A stretch of 64,000 nucleotides of DNA from Wuchereria bancrofti (Eukaryota > Nematoda > Chromadorea > Rhabditida > Onchocercidae), in NCBI GenBank assembly GCA_005281725.1, contig SSBO01000012.1:14731501-14795500 (forward strand). Direction: 5' to 3'. The notes under the pieces were generated by a model. It had not been told where the DNA came from and made no database searches. It saw only the letters and a list, made by a program, of their open reading frames with translations. Made by a program: the position numbers and the translations under genes. The stretch's first letter is position 1. Every line of letters starts with the position of its first letter. This document shows, piece after piece, positions 37,337 to 56,570 of the stretch.

Positions 37337-39810
37337 TTTTTAATTGCTGTATTTTAGAAGAAAAGATGCAGATAGTTAGCAGTCGATTCAATAGCAATTA
37401 GTGAGCGACTATTTCACTATCCGATGAAATACACATGGCCTTTCGTTTGAAAAAACACGAAGGAAAATTTCAAGAAGTATGCATTTACTGAAATAAAAAG
37501 GAAAGCATTGTATGATAGTTATGTATCATTATGACTAAGAAGTCACCTAATTATTGACTTCTTATATTGTTTTCTCCGATAACCAGGTTAGGGGTTAGCA
37601 GTTGAAACACAAATAGCTGAGCAGTAATTTGCTTATTGCAAGTGAACTAATATAACAATCATAACAGCAGTTACTTTCCCATGATCTTATCAAATTTGTT
37701 TTTTCTTTTCGATAAAATTGGGGGATTGTTCAAAAGTTATCATTTTGCTAAAGACAAAACAGCTAGAAGGATATAGATTTTTGAGCCATAAAAGATTATT
37801 TTTCCTTTTTATTCTCTCTGAAATTAATGTTTACATACTTTCCTAAACTTATCTCAGTAGTCAGTCCTCAGATTTTTTCAAAGTTGCTCTATCATTTGGT
37901 CAGATATTGATTATTTGTTGCCAAATACTTTGTCTTAACCAGAAATTGCACATTTAGTGCTCAGTTATGCTCCTTGCCTACTTATCTTTTATCTTTTGAA
38001 ATTATTTGTTTGTTTCGTCTTCTCAAAAGTACAATTTTATTTCCTCCTCCTGTGTCGTTCTTCATTTTCTGAAGACATAACATCAGTTTCAGAGTACTGA
38101 AGAGAAACTGCAAAACTGCAGTTTGTGGTATTTTCAAAAAATTGTGAATCCAGAAATTTTCTCCATAGAATTTCCGTGTTATTTTACGGGAGCCTCTGTA
38201 GAAGTTTTAGTTTCATTTCGGGAAAACCCGAGATTGTTCTGACACATTCATATTTTCATAAGTGAATATATGATGTACTTGGATTACTTACGCATTGAGA
38301 TGCGAATTAAAATGAAGGACTTCTTTGGATTGCTCATTACACTCTCTCAGGGCTTAACTTTACCAGTAATTCAAAGGGGAATGTTTAACGCTTTTTCATT
38401 GATCTATTCTATTATAAAGTAAATTTAACTGTTTACGATGTTTTTGAATCTTCAGTGAAAAAGTTTGATTACACAGTGGATTTAAACTTTATTTGTTACA
38501 GTTCCTATTTTAGAACAAAACAGGTGATTTGCCCTAATGTCAGTAGCTGCATTTTTTTTTTATTTGATCTTTAATTGTCAATTGCATATTTTCTCCCTTG
38601 TAGATTTTAAGGCTTACCAATAATTGGATTAAAATTCAAATTTTTTATTCAAATTAACAGAGTTTTGTATCCTCAATTTAGCAGATCATGTCTTTATTAC
38701 TTTAAGTCACTGTTCAATGATCGTCCTCTAGAATGTACCTCATCCTTCCTTTTGGAACACTGGTGATAAGTGCACAAACAAATAAATGAAATAACTCCAT
38801 TATATATATCTGGCGGTTTCCAAAAGGCTATGGAGGACTGAAGAGTTTGTGCTCGGTTTAAATGTTTTACTCGCATTTTTTATAAAAATGCAAAAGTAAT
38901 TCACAGGTTATACACTGGGAAGAGACTTTTCTCACTTTTCTATGAAAGAAGTAGTCGTTAAACAATGAAGTATAAATTTCATGTACACTACTGATTTAAC
39001 TATGTGATGGACAGAAAACATGCACTGCAGCTACTTTTAATAATTTGTTGAATTTTGCTTCTGCTTTCTTATACAATTCTTGCTGTGCTGTCTTGGATTA
39101 CTATGTTACTATATTGTTGATTGGCGCAAAAATCTCACATTTTCTGGAATGATATTTGGTTGGCTTTTGCAAAGTTATAAGAATATTGTAAACTAAATAA
39201 GTCATTGTGAAAATATCAACTTTGTCAATTGTACCCAACGAAATCGTACACAAGGTGAAGGTTTTGCGTCGGTGAGCAATACTCTTCACGATTTTAGAGC
39301 TTATAGGGATTCACTGCATATCCCTACAGTTTGTAAAAATTGGTTCTTGTTTTCAATAATATGTGGAAATAAAAGTTTGTGGTAATGCTGTGTCACAGTG
39401 GAACTCATTAATAAAAAGTATATCATCTTTGCAGTGAATACTAAATGCATCTTTTCATTTACTAAAATATGTTGACATGCAAACGATTCAAGTAGAGTGG
39501 TAGTAAACGGTTACTAATTTCTTATGGGTATACTGTTCTTGCTAGTTGGCAATAAAACATTACTTTTGCAACATACCTGTATGACTCATTCACACCACTT
39601 TTTTCTTAATTTTTTAAAGGGATTTCTTGTGTCAAAAATATTTCCTGTTATCACTTGGGTTTGATTACCAACCTGTTTATTGCATAGTGTTATTTTTAAT
39701 TTACTGAGAAATTAGTTCATATAATGCTTCAAAAAAAAAAAGATGTATCTCGGAGTGGTTTTTCGTTTCATTAAAGAGCAAAATATAATAGGACGATTTT
39801 CCTTTTTTTA
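37337..39810. other. Intergenic region between PKI and ubc-13
   Basis: About 2.5 kb of AT-rich DNA with no supported exon. It may contain PKI 3' sequence and the ubc-13 promoter. Confidence 0.5.
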
Positions 39811-39828
39811 CAGATAATAAATTGCAGA
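39803..39828 (+). promoter_or_regulatory. Probable trans-splice acceptor(s) of ubc-13
   Basis: Two acceptors precede the start codon: a strong TTTTTTTACAG ending at 39813 and ATTGCAG ending at 39827, one base from the ATG. Either would place a spliced leader or 5' UTR exon immediately before translation. Confidence 0.45.
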
Positions 39829-40287
39829 ATGGCGAGTGCCTTGCCAAGACGCATTACGAAAGAAACGCAACGTCTAATGAATGATCCAGTACCTGGGATT
39901 TCGGCAGTACCGGATGAAAGTAATGCTCGTTATTTTCATGTTATTATTGCTGGTCCTGAAGGTAGTCCATTTGCTGGAGGTGTATTTAAGTTGGAACTTT
40001 TCTTACCTGAAGAATATCCGATGGCTGCGCCAAAGGTTCGATTTATGACTAAAATTTACCACCCGAATATTGACAAATTGGGACGAATATGTTTGGATAT
40101 CCTAAAGGACAAGTGGTCACCGGCGCTTCAAATACGTACTGTTCTGCTTTCGATCCAGGCATTGCTCTCAGCGCCAAATCCAGACGATCCATTGGCAACC
40201 GATGTTGCAGAACAATGGAAGAATAATGAAAGTGATGCGATACGCACAGCACAAGAATGGACACGTACTTATGCAACTGGTGATTGA
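39829..40287 (+). CDS. ubc-13: Ubiquitin-conjugating enzyme E2 N (Ubc13), 152 aa
   Basis: E2 enzyme that, with a Uev partner, builds Lys63-linked ubiquitin chains in DNA damage tolerance and signalling. The single exon encodes the whole UBC fold and is close to the animal UBE2N length of 152. The catalytic cysteine is Cys88 in GRICLDIL (one residue later than human Cys87 because of one extra N-terminal residue). The HPN motif is at 78-80, and [20 protein letters not shown] and [10 protein letters not shown] are intact. N-terminal [12 protein letters not shown] matches the Uev- and E1-binding helix. An uninterrupted E2 coding region is unusual next to the intron-rich neighbours; a retrocopy origin is possible but nothing else supports it. 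Start chosen by homology and the adjacent acceptor. Confidence 0.97.
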   Translation: MASALPRRITKETQRLMNDPVPGISAVPDESNARYFHVIIAGPEGSPFAGGVFKLELFLPEEYPMAAPKVRFMTKIYHPNIDKLGRICLDILKDKWSPALQIRTVLLSIQALLSAPNPDDPLATDVAEQWKNNESDAIRTAQEWTRTYATGD

Positions 40288-41669
40288 TTTCTGTTAAATC
40301 AAATCTGGTCACGTTTATCAATCAGTTTAAATAGCAAAGACGTGTTTCTTTGTTGCCTGAGTATCTAAAATCCTTCATTTGATTAGGTATTATGTTTGAG
40401 ACAATCTCATATGGTTAACAAAATTTTCGCTACGTTCCTTACTTTTATATAAGTATGAAGAGCATTTGTCTCTCCAAATATCACATAATTTATTTAAGTT
40501 AAACTATCCACAGTTATAATTGTTTCATTACCAATACTTCCCAAATTTTTATCACGCTTGTAATTGATCTGCTCATATCATATCTCACATAATTTATTTC
40601 TTCCGGAAGTGAATGCGGAAAGTTCATAGGATTAAGTGTTAAACCCTGCTTCTTTCTTCTGTCTTTTCTTTCATAATATTTTATTATCGCTTTTTCTTAC
40701 GACAGATTTACAATCCTTTAATACAGAAAGCAGTTATACTTCTCTTCTCAATAAGGATCTCTATGGAGGCTTTTTCCGCGATATTCTTTGCATTGGCTGG
40801 ATAATTTCCGTTTCTTTTTCATTTCTAGAGAATCTTTGCTAGTAGTTAAAAGTGATGAAGACGATATGCCTTTTTTAATACAGCATTCTGGACTATTCAT
40901 AATTCCTGATTTAGAGCTTGTCTGAAATTACCTTTATGTTGGACCGAATTTTTCGTATATGAAGTCGAAGTGTTTGCAATGAATTAAGACGTCGGATAAT
41001 GTCGGTGTGTAATGGCCTCAGTATAATTTCGATATTTCATATGAGAAAGCTATATTTACGAAGTACATATCTAAGTGCTGGTATAACTTTAACTGTCCAC
41101 CAGAAAAAAAAACGAGATGAAGATGATAAGCGAGCAAGCATGTATGTAAAAAAAAGTCACAGCAAACAGCCCATTATTGAATACACGTATTACAAACAAT
41201 TAAAGGGAAATAGTGCAAACATCAGTGATTCAGAATACGGATTGAATAATGGATAATAGGAATACGGAACGGATAAAATGCCACTTCAAAAATACCACAA
41301 ATGGACGAAAACAAAAGCACTGTTACAGACTCAACTATGTTAGAAACATGGTTTTAATTGTTAATTTTTTTTTTTTTTGAAATATTAATTACGAATTAGG
41401 AACTCAATTTTCACTTAAGTCAATGTTTCTAATCACATCACGATTTTACTGTTCGCAAGTGCCCATTAAAAACATGGAAAAGACAAAATGAGATTTAGGT
41501 CAAAAGATTATTACACTTATGAAAACACCAATTCTTAACTTATCCAAGCGAAACGGAAACACAGGAGATAACGAGGATGTGTAAAACCATTTTTCATATA
41601 CTTCACTTCATATTGAAACTGACAGTGTCTTAGCGGAGCCAGGAATTCGAGATATTGACAACCAAAGCA
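40288..41669. other. Region between convergent ubc-13 and rab-6
   Basis: Probably the 3' UTRs of both genes. An open frame at 40999-41256 is Lys/Arg-rich in its second half, but has no domain or good splice context and is left uncalled. Confidence 0.5.
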
Positions 41670-48062
<6,393 letters not shown>

Positions 48063-48286
48063 ATCCTGAAATAACAGTCATTCAACTTTTTATGTTAATG
48101 AATAAAATGCTTGGTGCCTTCAGCAGGGTAATACATCAGTGTGGCAGAGTCGCACACTTAATTTTAATTGAATTCTGAAAGATTTTCCATATACTACATC
48201 GAATCCTAATCTGAAATTCATAGATTTGATCTTTCAATACATATACATACAATATAACCAAAGAAATGAAGCAATGCCAATAAAAC

Positions 48287-48556
48287 CACGTGAGGCACGT
48301 GAGGTGACAAAGTGACACGTGAAAGAGATCAATAACGCTGTGATTGAGAATAAGGACAATCCGGAAGCCCTACCCTGTCCCCCCCATCCTCATTTTGCAA
48401 CCATAACTGGAAAATCCATCGTGCCATGTCATCATCGAACACACTTCGACCTGTTACAGCACTCTACTTTTTTCAGGCTCGTCGAAGAAATGTTTGTAGC
48501 TGATTTAGAGGCAACGCTCGCACACACACGCACGTGCGAATACACGTACGCACGTG
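48287..48556. promoter_or_regulatory. Cluster of five CACGTG E-boxes upstream of rab-6
   Basis: CACGTG occurs at 48287, 48296, 48316, 48531 and 48551. The first two form a direct 9-base repeat (CACGTGAGG twice) and the third follows within 20 bases. The cluster begins about 225 bases before the rab-6 start codon. CACGTG is the core site of bHLH-zip factors such as Myc/Max-like and TFEB (HLH-30) proteins. Both CG and GC dinucleotides are scarce elsewhere nearby. Confidence 0.55.
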
Positions 48557-50876
48557 CATATATATTATATAGAAATGCACGGACGCATTGTATCAATATT
48601 TTACGAGTAATGGGATATAGTTGTGGATAACATATTGCGAGTGTTTGTTATCATCGAGAGTGGTATGAGTTACCAGCTAAATTGTTATCTTTCGGATTGG
48701 ACAGGCACCAAAAGACGAACTTCCTTCGAAGGTTTCTATCCTAGTCGTTTAACTCTTTTAATTCGGAAATATTTGTATGACAAAGAATAATCAATGCTGC
48801 ATTTTGAATGTGATATGTGTTCAGCAGTAAACTGATGATTGCCTTACTGACTTATCATCGAAATCTTTTCTATTCACCTCTTCCCCTTGCTTCCCTCGCT
48901 TCCTCTTTCTTTCTCTCCCTCTATCTATCTCCTTTATTAACGAGACGATGGGGAACTATGATAAGAACTAATTTCCAAAACTTTATGCTATTTCTGATTC
49001 AAATTATTGATGAGAAAGAATGCATCAGTACTACTTTTCAAAGTGCTTAGATCATCGAAATCTCTTTTTCGCCATATTTGGAACTCTTTGATGACAACAA
49101 CAATTCGTTTTGTGAGGTCATAAAGGTGAAGAGGATGATTGCGCTTATTAAATTTAACTCATATGGCTTAAAGATCCTTTTTGGTGTGATAACTCTGTAA
49201 ATCGTTTTGTTTTGTTTAAAATGTAATTTGATGTATTGGATTGAGAAAAAAATAGTCAATAAATAATGAAAAATTGTTTGGTGGACAATTCAAAAAGCAA
49301 AAAAATTATCAAATTTATTCGTTAACTTTCTCTCGTGCTCTCCTCTCTCTTTCTCTCCTTCCCTCCATATTAGTTTAGTTTTGTTTTTGCATTTTTGATT
49401 GAAATCGGTGATAAAATATTCTAAATGATTTTGGAATCAAACTTTTCACTGTTTATAGACACTTTTTTCCTCAATCTAGCAAATGAATAAATTTTAAAAT
49501 TGTATTAAAATTAGACATAAATAAAATATACTTGGTTCACTTATCCATTTTTATGCAAAAGCGACAAGTAATTCTGAAATATAAGTTATAGTTCTACACT
49601 CATCTTTATTAAGCATTAAAAATTAAATCTTTATTAAATATTTAATAATTAGTGGACACTATAATAATACAGAAAATGAAAATCAAAGTCAGATTTGATT
49701 GTGCCATTCTTATCACAACAATATCAACTGTATCACCAGATATTAGTGTCAACATATTTAATTAGTTTATGGTTGACTATTATTGATAGCTATTCCGGAA
49801 TCATTCAGGTGCGTACAGATATGAATGTAATGTTTCATATACTGTAAATTTTCGATTATTGATTCTCTGAATATTTCATATTTTTAAAAGATTTCTAATA
49901 ATTTTTTTTTATATTACAATGACACAGACATACACTATTTACTGTGCGTGGCTTAATGAAGTAATTACATTACATGTTTTCTTAGTTCTCCCTAATAGAG
50001 ATAATATTGTCCTTCATCAAGGTTACAAATACTCCTTCTTTCTCTCCGTTTTGCTCTCCCTCTCTCTCTTTCTCTTTTCGGTTACCTGGAACTGTCCTTT
50101 TTTACTATCATTCAATGTGATGCTCATTTAGTGACATTGTTTTGTCGTTCCTATTTTCATGTCACAGTATCGATGTTGTTTACCTTTAAGTGTGCAAGTT
50201 TTCGGCATTTCTGCACGTGTTTTATGTCTTCTTTCCAACTTTTTTTTAGTTTCTTTTTCTTTTCTTTTAAATCTGACATCTAATGTCATTAATCTATGAA
50301 TAACATTGACATTATATAATGCAACTGTAATGAGTGCTTTCGATTACTTCAACTGGAGATCAGATCAACATTATTTATGCTGGGAAGATATATGTCACTT
50401 TCCTCATATCACTATGGTAACTTTGGCTTCACTGCAATTTTCTGAAGTAAAGTAAACTCTGAAATTCATTTTCTAAATTAAAGAATCACTTCGATGAACA
50501 CTGGAAATATTATGAAATGTCCAATATTAATATCATTATCAGAAATCATTCTTCAATTAATTTACTCAGACTTTGGATTTCATATTTTAATTAATTCAGA
50601 TGAGATCAATACTTGGTTTTGATTGTATCAAGACTGAACAGCTTTCATCTTTTTTTTTATCTTTTTTCATCTTTCTTTTTTTTATCAAACAAATTTTGTT
50701 TTTTCATTTCATGTTTGCAGTGCAATTTTTGCAAATATAAATCTTCTGTTGTTTTAAAATCAATTTAATTTTGTTGGATTTTGTTGATGTTTAAAAAAAA
50801 CCGAAATGCACGATAATGAAGATGATGGAGTTCTCAAAATTTGACATATTTAAAAATGGCTCTTTTTATAGGCAAA
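48557..50876. other. Intergenic region between rab-6 and cytochrome b5 genes
   Basis: Divergent promoter region, AT-rich, with pyrimidine runs at about 48880-48935, 49330-49370 and 50040-50080. No exon supported. Confidence 0.5.
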
Positions 50877-51888
50877 ATGGCTAATTTGCAAAGGGTAACA
50901 CGGGCACAAGTGGCAGAACACAACACTAATAGTAATATATGGATGTGCATCGGGAACCAAGTTTATGACCTGACCACATTTCTGGATCAGGCAAGCTTGC
51001 TTCCAGTAGTTTTACTGCTTTTTGCGCATCATCTTTCTTCATATGCACATACAAATTATCTACTATTTTGTTACTATCTCTACCATATTTCGCAGCATTG
51101 TGATCGCAGATTATTGTGGTAATTGCAGCACCCGGGTGGTAGTGAAGTTTTGCTGAAGTTGGCTGGTCATGACGCTACTGAACAGTATGAAGATATCGGA
51201 CATTCAACAGATGCCCGACTTATGAAGGATAAATATTTGGTTGCTGAAATAGTAGATGTAAAAAAATGCTTTTCAAAATGCTTCTTCTTTTCAAACTTTT
51301 TGCTTATTGTTTCTTTTTTTCCTTTTTTTAAATAAACCATAAGTGATTTCTTTATCATTTGTTTTAATTTATTACGGAAATTCTTGTAAAATTTCTGATC
51401 ATAAGATTTTTATGTGTTATGCGTTAAAATTAAAATTTGTTTTTGAATGTAACAAAAAATGCATTTAAATTCATTTTAGTTCATAAGCAAGACAATGGAT
51501 AAAATTTTTAAAGATTTTACGAAAGTAGATGATTAATTATTGGTATTCGTGCTGTTATGAGATCTTTATTGTTATTAATTTCAGGAAGAAAAGATGACTT
51601 ATTCATATGATAGAGAGAAATTGTTCGAGAAAGAAACCATTGCAGCTGAAAACAAAAGGTAGTTTCAGTAGAAAAGGAATTTATGAAATGTTATCATGGA
51701 AAAGAAGAGGTTTTGTTGGATTCAATTTGTGCATATCAACATGCAGTATTGCCTAGTTATAAAACAGTGAGAGTATAATAGTAATGAAATATTTTAAATT
51801 TAGTGACTCTACTACGATGGATCCGATGGTTTCTGTTGCGATATTGGCTGTAGTATTTGCTATCATATACTACTTCTTGTTTTATTAA
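50877..51888 (+). CDS. CYB5: Cytochrome b5, tail-anchored (133 aa)
   Basis: Haem protein of the ER face that passes electrons to fatty-acid desaturases and other oxidases. Exons 50877-50990, 51129-51257, 51585-51658 and 51804-51888 give 134 codons in phase. The haem ligands are His39 in HPGG and His63 in GHST, the same numbers as in mammalian microsomal b5. Residues 1-81 form the haem domain ([20 protein letters not shown]). A charged linker (residues 82-107) leads to a C-terminal helix ([18 protein letters not shown]) that would anchor the protein by its tail in the ER. The first intron has a GC donor (CAG|GCAAGC); the nearest GT (CCA|GTAGTT, 15 bases on) would insert five residues right before the haem motif, so GC is preferred. 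The start ATG follows TTTTTATAG, a likely trans-splice acceptor ending at 50871. Confidence 0.95.
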
Positions 51889-54743
51889 TTTGATTTGGTT
51901 CTCACATTGTTTAGAAATTTGTGTATTTTTTAAACTTCGTATTTTTTTTCGGGTTTACTACATTACCTAGTGCTTTATTTAATTGTTTTGTCCTTTTCGT
52001 GATTTTATATATATAAAAAAAATGTTACAAAAAAATTCTTTCTAGTTGTTTTTATAGGAAATTCATTCAAAAATTTGGCAAATTTCTGTTTTAATTAAAA
52101 TCATCCAATATTGGCATGTTTTATCTTCCGAAAGCTAAACATCACTATGATTGGTCTTTTCTTTATCCATTTGTAATTTCCTGAACCTTTATACATTCAA
52201 AAATGATCATTTTTTTATGAGGAATTGCTAATGAACAAAAACAATTCTTTGATATTCATATTTTAAAAATCTCTAAAGTCATCGTTTCATCAGGAGATTT
52301 TGAACTCCTAGCTTGCTTTTATTTCTGAAATCAATAATCACATCAAAATTTTGTCAAAAATACTTTTTACTATCTTTTTGCATAGTGAAAATGAGAAACA
52401 GATGATGCACATGAAGATCTGCGGCTTTGGTAGAGCGCAATCAATGGTAGTTCAAACAATGTCACTAACTTTCCGTAATAGTAGTATCTTTCTCTGAACC
52501 ATACGTTTTCTGCTTTCAATGTTTCATCATATAAAAATGTAATGCTAACAACGATGTTATGGGTCACATTTTAGATCGTTATTAAATTGATTAATTCAAA
52601 GCATCTTTCCATCAAATCGTAATTTTACATTATAGGTGTTTCCTGAAATGAGTGGTTTTTTTTTTTCTTGCCTTTGGCTTTTTTAGTTTTGAGACTAAAC
52701 ATCCAAGATCGAAATATGAAGGTGACTTTTTGATCAAAATAATCCAAAAGTATTAAAAATGATAACTGATAAGAAAAGAAAGTTGGATTTGTTAGAGAAT
52801 GAGAAAAAAGAGACCAGAATTGATTCTGAGCAAAGCTAAGACCATACAAGAATTTTTCAACATTCCTTAGAAGAAGGATATGCAAGTTATATTATTACAG
52901 AACTAAAGGAAAATAAAATTTTCTACACGAAGATTTGTAAATTTGATTTGGATCTGTGAAAAAAAAAGTATCATATACTAGGTAGACGACATCTGCTTGA
53001 ACTCCCGAGAATAATGAATTATGTAGATATGATCTGTTTTAGGATATTCATAAACACATCGGGTCTTTGCTTCATCTTTTATGGAAATAATATTGGATCT
53101 TTCACTATTTGCCTGCAATAAATTGAAACAATTTTTATAATATTTATGATTCAGTTTGGAGACGATATATAAGACTTGTTGAGCTGTTCAAAATTTTTTT
53201 TAAAAAAAAAATTTTTCATCCTAATACCGACATCCGATATTTTTTTATCACATGCAAATAGTTCCGATGTGTTGAACATTCTAATTTTATAGACAATAAT
53301 TTCCATTTAAGAAAATTAGAAAACTAAAAAGCGAAAAGTGAAAAAAAAAAAATTAAATGTAAATTGAGGCGAAAATTCGTCAATTTTCTTCGGATGCATT
53401 GTTCCCCTCATTTAGTGTTTATAATTGTGTATTCGAACATTTGCATATACTTCATGTACTGTTGCCGGATCTGTTTGGTCGCCTGGTACAGTACTGAAAC
53501 GGTACATTTATAATGCATAGTAACACCTTAAATAGTACGAATAAATGACAGCGAATTCTAGTTGTATGCTTATAAATGCTTCCAAGTGAAATGAGATTCA
53601 TTAATAGTGTTGTCATTCCGGAACCATACTTCCTGATCCCTTTCATTAATTTCTATAATTAATTTTGAAGCTGTGGTATTCATATTTAAATAGTACCATT
53701 GTTCGTCTCTTAGATAGTAATTTATTTTCCACTTCCCTTTTAGAATTCCCAAACCACCATAGCGTTTATTTCAAATCTGGAAAAATTTTCAATGCAATTA
53801 AATGCTGCAAATTTATAGATATTTTGCTTAATAAAACTTTTCGTATCATTTCAGAATTTGTTTTTCTTCGAACTTAATTCCTTGCAAAAAAACTTCAATT
53901 TTAAATTGAAATATAATTTTTGCAAAAAAAATTGTGATTAAAAAGATTGCTCTGATAAGAAAATGATTAATGATTAACAATTCCTTTTACATCTAAAATA
54001 TTCTCATTTATAAACAGCAGTAGTGAGATTTTTCGTCCTTTCTTTCTTACATTAATTATTTTTGTATATTCTAATACTTTTTTTCCTATGAAATTTCTGT
54101 CAGCTAATTCTAACAATTTATTTATTAAAAAGGAAGATTGATACTTGGCATCAAAGCTTTCATTGATAATATTTTGTTGAAAATGAAAAATAAACTTTAA
54201 CTTGCAGTGAGAAATGAAATTTCATTTGCAAAAAACCGAACTTTATGAATCTTTTTTTTTATTGTATTCTGATTATTTCACTTTTATTTGCTTGGAAGCT
54301 TTCAAAAAATATTGCTTACGTATTGTGAATCATCACGAATTCTCTATGAAGTGATATATATTTTGGCGGTAAGAAAACTAACTTTGATCGATGCAAACTA
54401 CATATATAAAATCACTGAATGATAAGGTCTCATTGATCCTTAACTAATTGCTTGCTAATCAATTCTGCACATTCTATTATATTTTTTTTCTTTTTGGATT
54501 GTAACGTTTAGGATTGAAGTTAAGTTATTCACAACTTCTCTAATTTTATCACTTTTGGTTGATTGGTGAATTAAAGTACAATTTTTAAAATAAATCTGAT
54601 TAAATTATTGCGTCGCTGCATATTATTAATTTTAGAAAAAGCAATTGCTAAATGCCGGGGCCAAAGATATTGCTTATATAAGGATACAATAATTAGTTAA
54701 CAAAATCTCAACATTTCAACTCGATGAATATTCGGTCTAAAGA
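51889..54743. other. AT-rich intergenic region with a possible decayed coding fragment
   Basis: No supported gene. On the minus strand 53570-53770 reads like protein (KWKINYYLRDEQWYYLNMN) but has a stop just upstream with no acceptor between, and fits only with a frameshift, so it may be a relic. Confidence 0.4.
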
Positions 54744-55640
54744 ATGAACTTACGGCTTTGGGCAATGATCTTAGCCATTGCCACTGAAATGACCACTGTA
54801 TCATCAAAAAAGGCTTTGCAAACTAAAAAAGAGAACTTCAATAGGTTGTGTTTTCTTTTTTTTCTTAATCTCTAATCAATGAGAATTTGAGTCATTTCAT
54901 AAAATATTATTTAGCTTATATTTAGAATGGATTATACATAAAATATTACTTATTTCCTATAAATGGAACTTCAATGTTTGTGATTTTAGTGAGTAAATTT
55001 CTGAAATTTTATTGACTTTGATACTTCTACAAAAATTTTTTCTCATCATGATGAAAATAATTTTATTACTATTTTAATTTTAAGCCTAAGCTAAGCTATA
55101 GTTAAATTATTTTAACAATTTATCAGACTCAAAAATTGTTTGCTTAGATTAAATTTTAGCACAGATAAGAATAAGCCGAGACAATCGTCTTCAAAAGGAA
55201 TAATTAATCAAATATGGATAAAAATAAAACGGTTAGTCGAAGAAGTGCACAACAAAACTTTTTGGGCAACCGCAGGATTTTTTGATGGCAAGGTGTTTTC
55301 TTCTGGAAAAGAGTTCATTGACTTAAAACTTGAATTTTTTTCTTTTAATAAAAGTAAGAAAATTTGCATGCTATAACTGTCCAAAGCAAATTTGAAGCAC
55401 TAATTTTGCAAAATTGAGTTCGCCTAGAAAAATTGCACCAATTTTATGAATTATGATGCAAAAAGAAAGTTAAACTCTAAAGACTTACCTTAAGTTCAGC
55501 GCTCATATACATGGAAGTTATTCGGAAAAACGATCCGGATTGTGATGCCACGGATGCCACGTAGCGAGAAAGAGGTTAAAAAGCAATTAGCTACTATCCA
55601 GAAATTAATTCGTGAAAATCCTATCGATCGATGCCTTATT
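54744..55640 (+). CDS. Candidate secreted protein, 5' exons
   Basis: Exons 54744-54844, 55148-55292 and 55500-55640 join in phase (129 codons) with no stop. The first starts with MNLRLWAMILAIATEMTTVSS, a plausible signal peptide. The rest is basic and soluble, with KRLVEEVHNKTFWATAGFFD, KLFGKTIRIVMPRMPRSE and QLATIQKLIRENPIDRCL. Exon 2 has two in-phase acceptors 12 bases apart (55147 and 55159). The next exon is unclear: 56571 can be joined in phase 0 to end after 30 codons, but that frame looks like a shadow of a better acidic frame in the same place. Alternatively translation reads on past 55640 and stops at 55671. Family not recognised. Confidence 0.5.
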
Positions 55641-56570
55641 GTAATTTGTGTGAACATAGCGTAATTATTTCTTCTTTCAATTTTTTTTTCAGCAAGTTCT
55701 ATTGAGTTTGAAAAATTAGAAAATGATAGTCAGACCAAATATTACTTTGCAAATTGAAAATAAGTATCGCAGCAAATTATTTTTCTTAACAAACAAACGT
55801 ATCAATTTTTCATTTCTAAAATTTCTATCCATTTGTTCAATAAATTCCGAAATTATTAAATTGGAAGTAAATACCACAGTAAAAAATCTTTTTTTAGAAT
55901 TTTTGTAATTGGTTACACAGTATTATTCACTTATAACATATACTGTTATTTTCGTTGTCAACGAGCCTGGATGGCTGAAGTAAATAGCCAAAGGATATTT
56001 CAGTCGAATCATTCGATTGTTGGCTCGAATCTACCGAGAAATCTACCATCTTCTGTCAGAAAGTGAACTTATTAATGCTTTTAGAACTGGCTTTTTATTT
56101 CATTTAGCCATTTCTTTACTGGACTACTTGCACAGCTGCGCATAAGAAATTGCAAGAAAAGTTAGGCAGAAAATCAGTTTAATTGACCCACTGATTTATT
56201 TGGCTATAATTTATGCTATTTCGTATTGTAGCAATACTTCCCTATTTGATCATCCCGCGATATCTCATCTCTCACGTGATGATCTATCTATTATTAATCA
56301 TTTACGCAAATTTGCATATAGAAGATGATTAATTGACTGTATCATTCACAGCTAATCGTTCATGCGCAATGAATCCAACAAATTTTTAAGACAAACCTAA
56401 GTATACATTATCATATTGATTGCTTCACTTATCAATCCAACTTTATACTTTCATTAATTTACTTTTGTCTATGTTTTTTTTTTTCAGATAGTATTTTAAG
56501 TTAAGCTCAAAATTTTTCAAAGATTTCCTATTCTTTTTTTTTAAAAGATATAACGTCTTTTTTTCTTCAG

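Noticed and set aside
40999..41256. 85-codon open frame between ubc-13 and rab-6
   Set aside because: Sits where both 3' UTRs should be, without domain or splice support.
48319..48630. 103-codon plus-strand open frame before rab-6
   Set aside because: Overlaps the E-box cluster and a CA-rich tract; composition is erratic and no domain is present.
53570..53770. Protein-like minus-strand segment
   Set aside because: A stop lies just upstream with no acceptor between, and joining it to neighbours needs a frameshift; at best a relic.
55961..56045. tRNA-like stretch with an A-box-like GATGGCTGAAG and a B-box-like GGCTCGAATCT
   Set aside because: The T-stem is mispaired and no acceptor stem could be closed; possibly a degenerate tRNA or SINE head, not a gene.
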